A stretch of 64,000 nucleotides of DNA from Sphingobacterium sp. HMA12 (GTDB lineage Bacteria > Bacteroidota > Bacteroidia > Sphingobacteriales > Sphingobacteriaceae), in the NCBI RefSeq assembly GCF_002933815.1, contig NZ_BEYR01000001.1:2907765-2971764 (forward strand), read 5' to 3'. Below the pieces are notes generated by a model, which was not told where the DNA came from, ran no database searches, and saw nothing but the letters and a program-made list of their open reading frames with translations. Every line of letters starts with the position of its first letter. The first letter of the stretch is position 1. This document shows positions 27,875 through 35,798 of this stretch, piece by piece. Made by a program: the position numbers and the translations under genes.

Positions 27875-28438
27875 CTATTGTGGAAGAAACGGATTGTCTT
27901 TCAGATCATGTTTCACCCAGATCAGTTTTGATGTATTATAGCCAATCTCGCGAGCAATTTTCAGGTAATTTGTTTTTACATCTTCAGGAATGGTTTTCGC
28001 TCGTGATAAAATCCAAAGATAATTTAAATCCTTTCCCGCAACTAAGGCATAACGATAGTTCGTATCTAAAGCAACGACATTATAACCTGAGTAGAAAGGA
28101 CCGAAAAAACTAACTTTCAGAGCTGCTTCGCTTTGATTCCCCCTGAATTTCGCCAGCCCATCCGCTTTTACCCACTCTTTTTTGATCGTATTATATCCGC
28201 TATTCAATACCACAACATGATGATCGGTATTTAAACTATATTGGGCAGAAACATTATTGAGATCTTTTTCAAAACGTGAGTCCAATCGTGCGATCTCATA
28301 CCATGTACCAAGATAACGATTCAGCTCAAATTTCTTGATCGGATCAGCATTGGGCGGAATAGAAGAACATGCCGCCATAATCACCATAGTAAAACCAATC
28401 GTTATAATATTTATCCAACATTTATGCATTTTGAACAT
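27875..28438 (-). CDS. Blc-type lipocalin lipoprotein in the carotenoid operon
   Basis: 187 residues, lipobox MAAC with lipidation at Cys24. The first lipocalin signature is clear (RYLGTWYEIARLDSRFE), followed by the family's central region (VAGKDLNYLWILSRAKTIPEDV) as in bacterial lipocalin Blc and apolipoprotein D. It would form a membrane-anchored eight-stranded barrel that binds hydrophobic molecules. The start overlaps the lycopene cyclase gene by 17 nt, so it is very likely co-transcribed and coupled with crt genes. A carotenoid or membrane-lipid ligand is an inference from this position. Confidence 0.9.
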   Translation of the reverse strand: MFKMHKCWINIITIGFTMVIMAACSSIPPNADPIKKFELNRYLGTWYEIARLDSRFEKDLNNVSAQYSLNTDHHVVVLNSGYNTIKKEWVKADGLAKFRGNQSEAALKVSFFGPFYSGYNVVALDTNYRYALVAGKDLNYLWILSRAKTIPEDVKTNYLKIAREIGYNTSKLIWVKHDLKDNPFLPQ

Positions 28439-29123
28439 GGGAGCTGTTTTGAAATTTTTTAAAGAAATAAAGAACTAATAAAAACTGTGTATATCCATAT
28501 ACTGCATCCTCAATGGGTATGGTAAGCACCCGGAAACCTATAAAATCTGCAGGGTTATAATTGACGATAGGCGATTCCAATCCAGTTCCAGTAAGAATGC
28601 CATTAACAGGTAAAAATCCCAGCATAAGAACTGTAAATACTAATGAGGCCTGACTAATCCATTGTACTCGTAAGACAAAATGGAAAACCAACAACGTCAA
28701 CATGGTAACCAGAGCAGTGACTAATGTATATATGCGATCACTGTACTTAAGAGCAACAACAGCACAAACGATAATGCTTACAAAAACCACAATATTGTTG
28801 AACGCACTAAGCGCTTTCAACTCAAAAAATTTATCGATACAGAAGTAGGTAAATATGCAGGAAAAAGGAATAAAGATAAAAAACAACCATTCCTCCAAGG
28901 GTAAGCCTGCAATAATTAATCCCATTGTATATCGGGTATCGAACCACCATACACCACGATGGGTAAACCATATATCCCATGCAATAAAAAAAACCGCAAC
29001 AATTATTGATGCTTTAAAAAAAGGGACAAATGCTCGATTGAATTGAATTCGCCTATCGAATGAAGCTATAACACAGATAAATACCGTAAAAAACAGGATC
29101 AGGGCGTACGTATATTGTATCAT
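28422..29123 (-). CDS. Fused CrtYc/CrtYd-type lycopene beta-cyclase
   Basis: 233-residue membrane protein with about seven helices. It contains both halves of the heterodimeric cyclase family: FTHRGVWWFD and PLEEWLFFIFIPF in the first half, TGTGLESPIVNYN and the matching IPIEDAVYGYTQF in the second. The PLEE/PIED acidic motifs are the conserved catalytic-type residues of this family. Converts lycopene to beta-carotene by closing both end rings. Its ATG overlaps the crtZ stop by one nucleotide (TAATG) and its end overlaps the lipocalin start. Confidence 0.9.
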   Translation of the reverse strand: MIQYTYALILFFTVFICVIASFDRRIQFNRAFVPFFKASIIVAVFFIAWDIWFTHRGVWWFDTRYTMGLIIAGLPLEEWLFFIFIPFSCIFTYFCIDKFFELKALSAFNNIVVFVSIIVCAVVALKYSDRIYTLVTALVTMLTLLVFHFVLRVQWISQASLVFTVLMLGFLPVNGILTGTGLESPIVNYNPADFIGFRVLTIPIEDAVYGYTQFLLVLYFFKKFQNSSHVQNA

Positions 29124-29587
29124 TACTTTTCTTTTTCACTAAACATGTTAAAATATTTGATTGGCACATATAAAAAACCAAAACATTCGCCTTCTTCCTT
29201 TCCAAGATGCTTGTGGTGCTGTTTATGCGCACGTCTGAGTGCTAGGAAATATCTATTTTTTGTTTTGCTTAAAAATCTGATACGTTGATGTATAAAAATA
29301 TCATGTACAAAGAAATAAGCCATACCATACAGCATAATACCCAGGCCAATGTAAAATAGATAATTATAATTCTCTAATGAGCCATAGTACATTAACGCAA
29401 TCGTGGGAAGAGCGAATATCACAAAGAAATAATCATTCTTTTCCAAAAACCCATTATTACTATGATCATGATGATCTCTATGAAGTATCCAAAGAAAGCC
29501 ATGCATAATATATTTATGAATCAACCAAGTAGCCCCCTCCATGGAAATAAAAATGATCATTACGATTAAAATGTTCATAATACGCAT
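29123..29587 (-). CDS. crtZ: Beta-carotene hydroxylase, fatty-acid hydroxylase superfamily
   Basis: 154 residues, membrane-bound non-haem di-iron hydroxylase. The histidine clusters are all present: HKYIMH (24-29), HRDHH (36-40), HDIFIH and HKQHHKH. Hydrophobic helices flank them. Adds 3-hydroxyls to the beta-rings, taking beta-carotene to zeaxanthin via cryptoxanthin. Length is normal for the CrtZ type. Ten nucleotides after crtB; one-nucleotide overlap with the cyclase gene. Confidence 0.92.
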   Translation of the reverse strand: MRIMNILIVMIIFISMEGATWLIHKYIMHGFLWILHRDHHDHSNNGFLEKNDYFFVIFALPTIALMYYGSLENYNYLFYIGLGIMLYGMAYFFVHDIFIHQRIRFLSKTKNRYFLALRRAHKQHHKHLGKEEGECFGFLYVPIKYFNMFSEKEK

Positions 29588-29597
29588 TGTTTGATGT

Positions 29598-30434
29598 TTA
29601 TAAAAATGCCACTTTGTAACGCAAATAACTTTTAAATGCCACGTACGCTTTTTCTGTATTGGCTATCCTGATTCTATTTTCCAAAATTTCTTTTGAAGAT
29701 TTCTTCCTGATTTTTGCAAAAAGAGAAAGATAATACTTATATGCCAGATAAACGCCAAATCGGGCCGACTTAGGCAGCTTTTTTATACCCAAAAATGCTT
29801 CTTTAAATTCTTGATGGATTTCGTCTTCAATTTGGCCTTTCAGTGTATTATCGAATACTTCCATATTTAGATTGGGAAAGTAAGTGCGTCCAAGAATATG
29901 ATAATCATCTTTCAGATCACGTAAAAAATTTATCTTTTGAAATGCAGAACCAAGTTTCATGGCATAAGGTTTTAGTTCTTCGTAACGTTGTTTATTACCC
30001 TCCGTAAATACCTGTAAGCACATCAATCCAACCACCTCTGCGGAGCCATATATATATTCATTGTACAGTTCCGAATTATAATCCAACTTTTTCAGGTCCA
30101 TTGACATGCTGTGGAGAAATTGATTAATGAGATCGCGGTCAATGGCATATTTATGAACAGTTTCCTGAAATGCTTGTAATATGGGGTTCAATGAAATACC
30201 TTCTTCCAATGCAAAATTTGTCTCCAGATCCAAGCGACTTAAAAGCCGCTTTCTATCATAGCCTTGAAAACTGTCGACTATTTCATCAGCCAATCTCACG
30301 TAACCATAGATCGCATAAATACTGTTGCGAATATTAGGCTTCAAGGCTAAAATGCCGAGCGAAAAGCTTGTACTATATTTTTCGGTTGTCTTTCTGCTTA
30401 CTTCGTACGCAAGTTCATCAAACAGCTTTTTCAT
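29598..30434 (-). CDS. crtB: Phytoene synthase
   Basis: 278 residues, squalene/phytoene synthase fold. The two aspartate-rich magnesium-diphosphate motifs are at DEIVD (50-54) and DLKDD (173-177), with the conserved YIYGSAEVVGLMCL between. Condenses two geranylgeranyl diphosphates to phytoene, the first committed step. Separated from crtI by only 4 nt. No GGPP synthase gene (crtE) lies in this window, so the substrate must come from a gene elsewhere. Confidence 0.94.
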   Translation of the reverse strand: MKKLFDELAYEVSRKTTEKYSTSFSLGILALKPNIRNSIYAIYGYVRLADEIVDSFQGYDRKRLLSRLDLETNFALEEGISLNPILQAFQETVHKYAIDRDLINQFLHSMSMDLKKLDYNSELYNEYIYGSAEVVGLMCLQVFTEGNKQRYEELKPYAMKLGSAFQKINFLRDLKDDYHILGRTYFPNLNMEVFDNTLKGQIEDEIHQEFKEAFLGIKKLPKSARFGVYLAYKYYLSLFAKIRKKSSKEILENRIRIANTEKAYVAFKSYLRYKVAFL

Positions 30435-30438
30435 GGTT

Positions 30439-31932
30439 TTATGGATTTAGATCAATAATTTCTTTAGCAACTATTTTTCCCGAGATAATGGATGGAGGTA
30501 CCCCTGGGCCGGGTATGGTCAACTGTCCTGTGTAAAATAGATTATGGATTTTTCGATTTTTAATTTTCGGTTTCCAAACAGCAGTTTGCCTTAATGTATT
30601 TGCTAGCCCGTATGCATTGCCACCATAGGCATTATAGTCGTTAACAAAATCACTGACACAATAACTTCGCTTATATACGATCTGTTCATAGAGGTTGCGT
30701 GCTCCGGTATGCTGTTCAATACGCTTAAGCATTTTTAATAAGTACTCTTCTCGTGTTCTATCATCATCATCAATACCTATCGCTATCGGCATCAACAAAA
30801 AGAGGTTCTCCTGATTTTTGGGCGCTACATCTGGATCCGTTTTTGAAGGACAACACACATAGAACAATGGTCTTTCAGGCCATTTTTTATCTCCATATAT
30901 ACTCTCTATATGTTCATCCAGCTCAGGTTCAAAGAAAAGTGTATGGTGGGTTAAGTTGGGGATAGTTGATTTCATACCCAAGTAATAAATCAGGCTAGAA
31001 GGCGCAAATATTCTACTTTTCCAATACGAAGCATTATAATTTTTTAAACCTTCAGGCAGCATTGTTTCGATGTGGTGGTAATCGGCCGAAGCAACAACTA
31101 AATCAAATGCTATCTTTTTGCCATCAATAATGAGTGAAGAAATGGCTTTATTCTTAATTTCCAGTGCCTCCACATTGTGGTTAAAATGGAAGGTAGCTCC
31201 CTTCATTTCCGCCACCTTTTGCATGGCTAGTACCAACTGATAGAAACCTCCTTTAGGGTAATGCGTACCTAGCGCATATCCCCCATAATTCATTAGACTA
31301 TAAAGCGCTGGAATTTCTTTTGGTGAAGCCCCCAAAAAAATCACCGGAAACTCCATCAGGGTGCGTAATCGTTTATCTAAAAAATATTTGGCCACATAGG
31401 ATCTGAAATTAGAAAGTAAATCTAGTTTAAAAGCACTAAAGGCAATTTTGGGCGAAAGGAATTCTCCCCAACTATGACAGGGCTTGTTGACAAAATCACG
31501 CATTCCGACTTCATATTTAAATTTAGCGGACTGCATAAATTTATCCAGCTTGGATGCTGCTCCGGGTTCAATATCTTCAAATAGCAGTTTTAAGTCATCA
31601 TAAGATTCGGGGATGCTCAAATTCGCCGAATCAAATATCATCTCAAATTGTGGGTTGAGTGATACAAGGTCAAAAAAATCCGAAGTACTGTAGCCAAAGT
31701 CTGAAAAGAACGATTCAATAATATCTGGCATCCAGTACCAGCTGGGGCCCATGTCGAAACGAAATCCTTCGGGAGTCGAAAACTGCCTGGCACGGCCCCC
31801 GGCCTGTTCATGCTTTTCAAAGACATGAACCTCATATCCTGCTTTGGATAAATATGCCGCGGCAGAAAGCCCAGAAAAACCAGCACCAATTACAGCTATC
31901 TTTTTTTTCATTTTCTTTGAATCTCTCTCCAT
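30439..31932 (-). CDS. crtI: Phytoene desaturase
   Basis: 497 residues (490 if translation starts at the ATG at 31911, giving MKKKIAVIG). FAD-binding Rossmann motif VIGAGFSGLSAA with GGRARQF just after it, and the C-terminal carotenoid desaturase signature (FYTGQLTIPGPGVPPSIISG). Performs the desaturations of phytoene to lycopene. Its first ATG directly abuts the marR stop codon (TAA-ATG), the tightest possible coupling. The alternative start would leave a 21-nt gap. Confidence 0.94.
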   Translation of the reverse strand: MERDSKKMKKKIAVIGAGFSGLSAAAYLSKAGYEVHVFEKHEQAGGRARQFSTPEGFRFDMGPSWYWMPDIIESFFSDFGYSTSDFFDLVSLNPQFEMIFDSANLSIPESYDDLKLLFEDIEPGAASKLDKFMQSAKFKYEVGMRDFVNKPCHSWGEFLSPKIAFSAFKLDLLSNFRSYVAKYFLDKRLRTLMEFPVIFLGASPKEIPALYSLMNYGGYALGTHYPKGGFYQLVLAMQKVAEMKGATFHFNHNVEALEIKNKAISSLIIDGKKIAFDLVVASADYHHIETMLPEGLKNYNASYWKSRIFAPSSLIYYLGMKSTIPNLTHHTLFFEPELDEHIESIYGDKKWPERPLFYVCCPSKTDPDVAPKNQENLFLLMPIAIGIDDDDRTREEYLLKMLKRIEQHTGARNLYEQIVYKRSYCVSDFVNDYNAYGGNAYGLANTLRQTAVWKPKIKNRKIHNLFYTGQLTIPGPGVPPSIISGKIVAKEIIDLNP

Positions 31933-32571
31933 TTATTTTAGTTCGTCAAGCAATCTATCCGGTGCAAAATTCTTTTCATAAATCACTTGATGAAAATCAC
32001 TTAATTTATTGAGCAATCGTATCAATTCCATTTTCTCGAGATGAGTTAAATCCCCTGAAACAATTTGAGTCGCATGACGTATATTTTGCATTTGTCCCTC
32101 TAATACCTGCAGTCCCTTTTCTGTAATATTAATTACCTTACTACGTCTATCCTGTTGCGAATCTTTTTGCGCTATCCATTCCTGTTTGATCAATCGATTC
32201 ACGATTGCTATACCGACCGGTTTCTCATGGATATTTCGTTTGATCAATTCCATTTTAGTCATCTCTCCAAATGATTTTAAGGTGATCAGGTAAATAAACT
32301 CTTCCTGCGTTGAAAAATCAGAGCCCCAAATAGCAGCTTTCGAATAACTCTTTGCAAATCTATTCATATGTACAATTAACGTACTGATAACACTTTCTGG
32401 GCTACGTCCTTTTTCCTTACCCTCCCAAGTGGGCTCTACAACTGGCTGTGCCACCTGTTTTGCAATCCATTCCTTAAATCCTTCCACTTGATTGCTGTGC
32501 CTGTTTGTCGAATTCTCTTCTTCAAATTTTTCTATCAGCACTAAGACCTCTTTTAAAAGTTGATATTTCAT
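31933..32571 (-). CDS. MarR-family regulator, first gene of the carotenoid operon
   Basis: 212 residues, longer than typical MarR proteins because of an N-terminal extension of about 60 residues. The winged HTH spans about 95-165: EEFIYLITLKSFGEMTKMELIKRNIHEKPVGIAIVNRLIKQEWIAQ, then the wing with DSQQDRRSKVINITEKG, the classic DxRxxxxxLT-type element. Being the first gene of the unit, it probably autoregulates the operon. MarR-type CrtR in Corynebacterium represses crt genes and senses GGPP; the same logic here is only an analogy. Confidence 0.9.
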   Translation of the reverse strand: MKYQLLKEVLVLIEKFEEENSTNRHSNQVEGFKEWIAKQVAQPVVEPTWEGKEKGRSPESVISTLIVHMNRFAKSYSKAAIWGSDFSTQEEFIYLITLKSFGEMTKMELIKRNIHEKPVGIAIVNRLIKQEWIAQKDSQQDRRSKVINITEKGLQVLEGQMQNIRHATQIVSGDLTHLEKMELIRLLNKLSDFHQVIYEKNFAPDRLLDELK

Positions 32572-32691
32572 ACGCTTCGAATTAGAACATAAATATACTT
32601 ATATTAGTTTTATTATTTTTAAAAAACCATAAAATAGTGCAAAAATAAACTAAAAACACTCATTTATATGATAACTTTGTTTTGACCAAGA

Positions 32692-32745
32692 CATTTCTTA
32701 AATAAAAAAGCAGGATCTATGTCCTGCTTTTTTATTTAAGAAATG
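32692..32745 (-). terminator. Perfect 24-bp hairpin, bidirectional terminator-like
   Basis: Arms 32692-32715 and 32722-32745 are exact reverse complements around a 6-nt loop. The core is GCAGGA/TCCTGC flanked by A and T tracts, so transcripts in either direction end a GC stem in a U run. It starts 10 nt after the stop codon of the PQQ-dehydrogenase stump, and is probably the terminator of that lost gene, now serving the DUF1080 gene. Confidence 0.75.
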
Positions 32746-32755
32746 CTCTATATCA

Positions 32756-33032
32756 TTATACAATTGATCCATTGTTATCATTCTCATAATAGGAATATTG
32801 GGAACGTATAATTAGGAAGCTGGTAGCTGGTCTCTCATCTGTTCCGTCTACGGAGATTATTACATACTGCTTGTTACGGACCACATAGGTATGTGCAGCC
32901 GTATTTACCATTGCCGATATTTTCCGGTTGATTTTTCGAGTGCGCGTAATTTCTGATGGTCGTTTCCCGCAATAAATATCAAACCACCTGCTGTAAGAAT
33001 AGCCCCGTTACCTTCAATACCATAATCTGTTT
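32756..33032 (-). pseudogene. 3' stump of a PQQ-dependent (quinoprotein) dehydrogenase gene
   Basis: Reading from right after the DUF1080 stop, one frame gives GAILTAGGLIFIAGNDHQKLRALEKSTGK in successive segments, which matches the propeller motif GGPVVTAGGLVFIAxTxDxKxRAFDKxTGK of quinoprotein glucose dehydrogenases. That frame then stops, and another gives ISAMVNTAAHTYVV followed by RNKQYVIISVDGT, matching the NATPATYVVNGKQYVVIAAGG end of the family. No start and no 5' part remain: a large deletion plus a frameshift. The terminator at 32692 follows directly. Confidence 0.65.
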
Positions 33033-33833
33033 TTACTCCTTTGGTTTAGGGAGTTCTTTAATCCAAACATTTTTAAAGTCTACAGGCTGCCCTTCACTCT
33101 GCAAAGCAATAAATCCACTGCTCAACAACTTACCGTTAATCTTAATTTTTGGATCATATCTATTTGCTACGTCACCTCCGATCTGTGGTTTGGAATACTC
33201 GAGGACAGTATCTCCATTGATAATATGCCTTATTAACGAGTCGCCCAGCACGATCAATTCTCCTTGCAACCATTGATCGCCATCATAGGTCTTTGAAGTT
33301 GAATTTAAACAATGTGATGATGCAATCCTGCCTTGGTAGACGACATTGGTCCCTGGTGAACACATATTACCAGTAGGTCGCGGTTGTCCGTCTCCCAATC
33401 CTCCCAAGAGTTGCATTTCTATGGATATTGGCCAATCCTGTTCTTTCAAAATCGTTCTAGGGTCTTGAGAATGAAACATAACACCACTATTACGAAGCGT
33501 ATAAGAAGGTGCACCTTTTTGAAGATCACCGACAAAACGATATTCAAATTTTAAATGATAATAAGAAAAGGGCGTTTTATAATATAAATGTCCAAACTGG
33601 TCATTAAAATCACCGTACTGATCGTATCTGATCTTAATCATTCCATCTTCAACCCTAAAGGTATTGCCAAAGTTCACACCGACATCGTGATGATGAATTT
33701 TTACAAACCAGTTTTTAATATCTTTTCCATTGAACAATGCTTTCCAGCCATCGTTATCCCGCTGTCCCTTCATTCTGGCACAGCCTGTAAAAATAGGACT
33801 AACGGCTAAAATCATATAGATTAATTGCTTCAT
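33033..33833 (-). CDS. DUF1080 (3-keto-disaccharide hydrolase-type) lipoprotein
   Basis: 266 residues; lipobox FTGC with lipidation at Cys18. Single concanavalin-like domain with the family motifs GWKALFNGKDIKNWFV, FEYRFVGD, NSGVMFHSQDP, WPISIEMQLLGG and DFKNVWIKEL. Members of this family cleave or bind 3-keto sugars and related glycosides. The gene ends normally, but the DNA just after its stop is the stump of a PQQ dehydrogenase, so its former neighbour has been deleted. Confidence 0.87.
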   Translation of the reverse strand: MKQLIYMILAVSPIFTGCARMKGQRDNDGWKALFNGKDIKNWFVKIHHHDVGVNFGNTFRVEDGMIKIRYDQYGDFNDQFGHLYYKTPFSYYHLKFEYRFVGDLQKGAPSYTLRNSGVMFHSQDPRTILKEQDWPISIEMQLLGGLGDGQPRPTGNMCSPGTNVVYQGRIASSHCLNSTSKTYDGDQWLQGELIVLGDSLIRHIINGDTVLEYSKPQIGGDVANRYDPKIKINGKLLSSGFIALQSEGQPVDFKNVWIKELPKPKE

Positions 33834-34140
33834 TTAAAAGTGAACTATTTGGTTTAAATTGGAGACCAATATACGTATATTCCCTTTAGCTTCATTTATA
33901 CATTTACCACCGAACATTTTCTAAAATTAAAGGAAAGCTGTCCAAAGACTAAAACAATTTACATTCAAAATATATGGAAACCTTCAAAATTGTTATTCTA
34001 ATACAATACCAAAGCCATTAAGCAAAAAGTGCTTATACACTTTTGTATTCATCGTTTTCGCCTATTGCATTTGATAATAAAAATATTTTGAAAATATCTA
34101 GCTCATAATGTGCGCTGTACAGCGAATGTTTATAGAATAC
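33834..34140. other. Intergenic region upstream of the tRNA
   Basis: Divergent spacer of about 307 bp between the DUF1080 gene and tRNA-Leu. Very AT-rich. Apart from the tRNA promoter listed next, I see no gene or repeat. Confidence 0.5.
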
Positions 34141-34171
34141 TTGCAAGATATAGTTTAGCTTTATATATTTG
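34141..34171 (+). promoter_or_regulatory. Promoter of tRNA-Leu
   Basis: TTG at 34141-34143, 20-nt spacer, then TATATTTG at 34164-34171 (exact TAnnTTTG). The mature tRNA begins 22 nt later. Confidence 0.6.
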
Positions 34172-34192
34172 CGACATCAAAGAAATCCTAAT

Positions 34193-34274
34193 GCGGAAGT
34201 GGCGTAATTGGTAGCCGCACCAGACTTAGGATCTGGCGCCGCAAGGCGTGGGGGTTCGAGTCCCTTCTTCCGCA
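34193..34274 (+). tRNA. tRNA-Leu (anticodon TAG)
   Basis: Acceptor arm GCGGAAG pairs with CTTCCGC, with A as discriminator at 34274. The anticodon loop CTTAGGA (anticodon TAG, 34227-34229) sits on stem CCAGA/TCTGG. A long variable arm (GCCGCAAGGC) marks a class II tRNA, as for leucine. T-loop GTTCGAGTC is normal. CCA is not encoded. 82 nt. Confidence 0.95.
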
Positions 34275-34277
34275 CAT

Positions 34278-34315
34278 AAAAAAACTCCCGGTTTTAAAAT
34301 CTCGGGAGTTTTTTT
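34278..34315 (+). terminator. Intrinsic terminator of tRNA-Leu
   Basis: Stem AACTCCCG/CGGGAGTT extended by A and T tracts, 12-nt loop, seven T at 34309-34315. Only three nt after the tRNA. The T tract on the opposite strand could also serve the convergent gene at 34363. Confidence 0.8.
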
Positions 34316-34362
34316 ATACCAAAATATTTTAAATTTCGCCCTTCAGCTTACAGTATCATCGT

Positions 34363-34746
34363 TTAGGCAGACCAGTCAAATGGTTTCGTACAGGGGTCGC
34401 ACTCAAATTTTAACACCTTACCCAAGCTCTTTGCTTTTTTTCCCTTTTTCACAAACACATAAGCAAGGTCTAAAGATTCTTCAACTTCATTGCCATTCTC
34501 ATCCCTACCTTTCAATACTACGGAATAATATTTTCCATCGGGATATTTTTTATAAAAGACTTCGTTAACGGTGATTTTTTTAGGTGTTTCATTATCACAG
34601 CAGCTGCACCACAAGACAACAACAGTTTCTTTTTTAAGGTACCCAACCGCCTTCTCCGCCTGAGCTTGTGTTAAAGCATGGAGTTGATCTGCTCTTGAAA
34701 AAAAAGCAGTACATAGCAATACAAAAAGTAAAATGGTCTTTTTCAT
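34363..34746 (-). CDS. Secreted Cys-rich protein, 127 aa, unknown
   Basis: Signal peptide (hydrophobic 4-16, cleavage near SRADQ). The mature part is small and charged. Five cysteines in two clusters: WCSCC (Cys47, 49, 50) and CDPC (Cys116, 119). This could bind a metal or form disulfides in the periplasm; no family recognised. Downstream of the ROK kinase gene in the same direction, 83 nt apart. Confidence 0.65.
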   Translation of the reverse strand: MKKTILLFVLLCTAFFSRADQLHALTQAQAEKAVGYLKKETVVVLWCSCCDNETPKKITVNEVFYKKYPDGKYYSVVLKGRDENGNEVEESLDLAYVFVKKGKKAKSLGKVLKFECDPCTKPFDWSA

Positions 34747-34829
34747 TTATTGAATTTTATTTTTAGTTACAATGGAAAATTTTTAAGTTTTAAAGAATTT
34801 AACAAGCAAATACTATGCCTTTGATAAAA

Positions 34830-35798
34830 TTATTTTTCCCAAACCAATGCACTGGCGCCGAGAATAGCGGCATCAGCTTCTTCAAGCTCGCTGAAAACGA
34901 GCTTCACTTTATTTCTAAATAAGGGGAAGAGATTTCTTTCCATATGTAATTTTGCGGGTTTTAATATAAAATCACCAGCCTTAATCACCCCACCAAACAA
35001 TAGAATAGCTTCGGGAGAGGAGAACATCACAAAATTTGCCAATGCCTCACCTAATTTTTGTCCGGTATACCTGAATACTTCAATGGCTATAGGATCACCC
35101 TTCACCGCACATTCATGGACCGTTTTAGAATTTATAGCGTCTTCGGGATATTGATTCAACATCGACTCAGGAAATTCGGCCCTCATTTTCTTGGCTGTAA
35201 TTGTGATCCCTGTTGCAGAAGCATAAGCTTCCAAACTCCCTTCAGACCCCGTACTCCAGTGCTTTCTACCACCCGGCTTGACAATAGTATGGCCTAATTC
35301 TCCAGCAAATCCATCATGCCCATAAATAAGCTTACCTCCAGCCACGATACCGCTTCCTACGCCTGTTCCCAAAGTAATCATAATAAAATCCTTCATCCCC
35401 CGCGCAGCTCCAAAAAGCATTTCACCGTAGGCCGCAGCATTCGCATCGTTGGTAATGGTACAGGGAATTTTAAACTTGGCAGTCATTAAATCACTAAATC
35501 GAATAACACCTTTCCAGGGAAGATTGGGAGCATGGTCTATTGTACCAGTATAATAGTTCGCATCGGGAGCTCCAACTCCAATTCCATCGAAGCTATTTTC
35601 ACCACCGAACTTTTCAATAAAAGGGTGAGCCTTCTTATATAAAGCGTCAATAAATTCTTCAACATGCTCATAATCATCTGTTCGTATACTTCCTTTTTCA
35701 AGAACTTCCCCACGATGATTGACCACCCCGAATTTGGTATTCGTTCCTCCGATATCTATTCCTAATGCTACACGTTTTGATAAATCTATTAATGACAT
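34830..35798 (-). CDS. ROK-family sugar kinase (glucokinase-like) without zinc cysteines
   Basis: 322 residues, actin-like ATPase fold. Phosphate-binding GIDIGGTN (13-20), catalytic Asp118 in ITNDANAAAYGE, adenosine site region GTGVGSG, and GELGH with His170. In most ROK proteins a CxCGxxGCxE zinc motif follows; here the aligned residues are W181, T183 and S188 (GSEGSLEAY), with the two glycines and Glu190 kept. So the zinc site looks lost while the active site is intact. Likely phosphorylates glucose or a related sugar in the cytoplasm. Confidence 0.9.
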   Translation of the reverse strand: MSLIDLSKRVALGIDIGGTNTKFGVVNHRGEVLEKGSIRTDDYEHVEEFIDALYKKAHPFIEKFGGENSFDGIGVGAPDANYYTGTIDHAPNLPWKGVIRFSDLMTAKFKIPCTITNDANAAAYGEMLFGAARGMKDFIMITLGTGVGSGIVAGGKLIYGHDGFAGELGHTIVKPGGRKHWSTGSEGSLEAYASATGITITAKKMRAEFPESMLNQYPEDAINSKTVHECAVKGDPIAIEVFRYTGQKLGEALANFVMFSSPEAILLFGGVIKAGDFILKPAKLHMERNLFPLFRNKVKLVFSELEEADAAILGASALVWEK

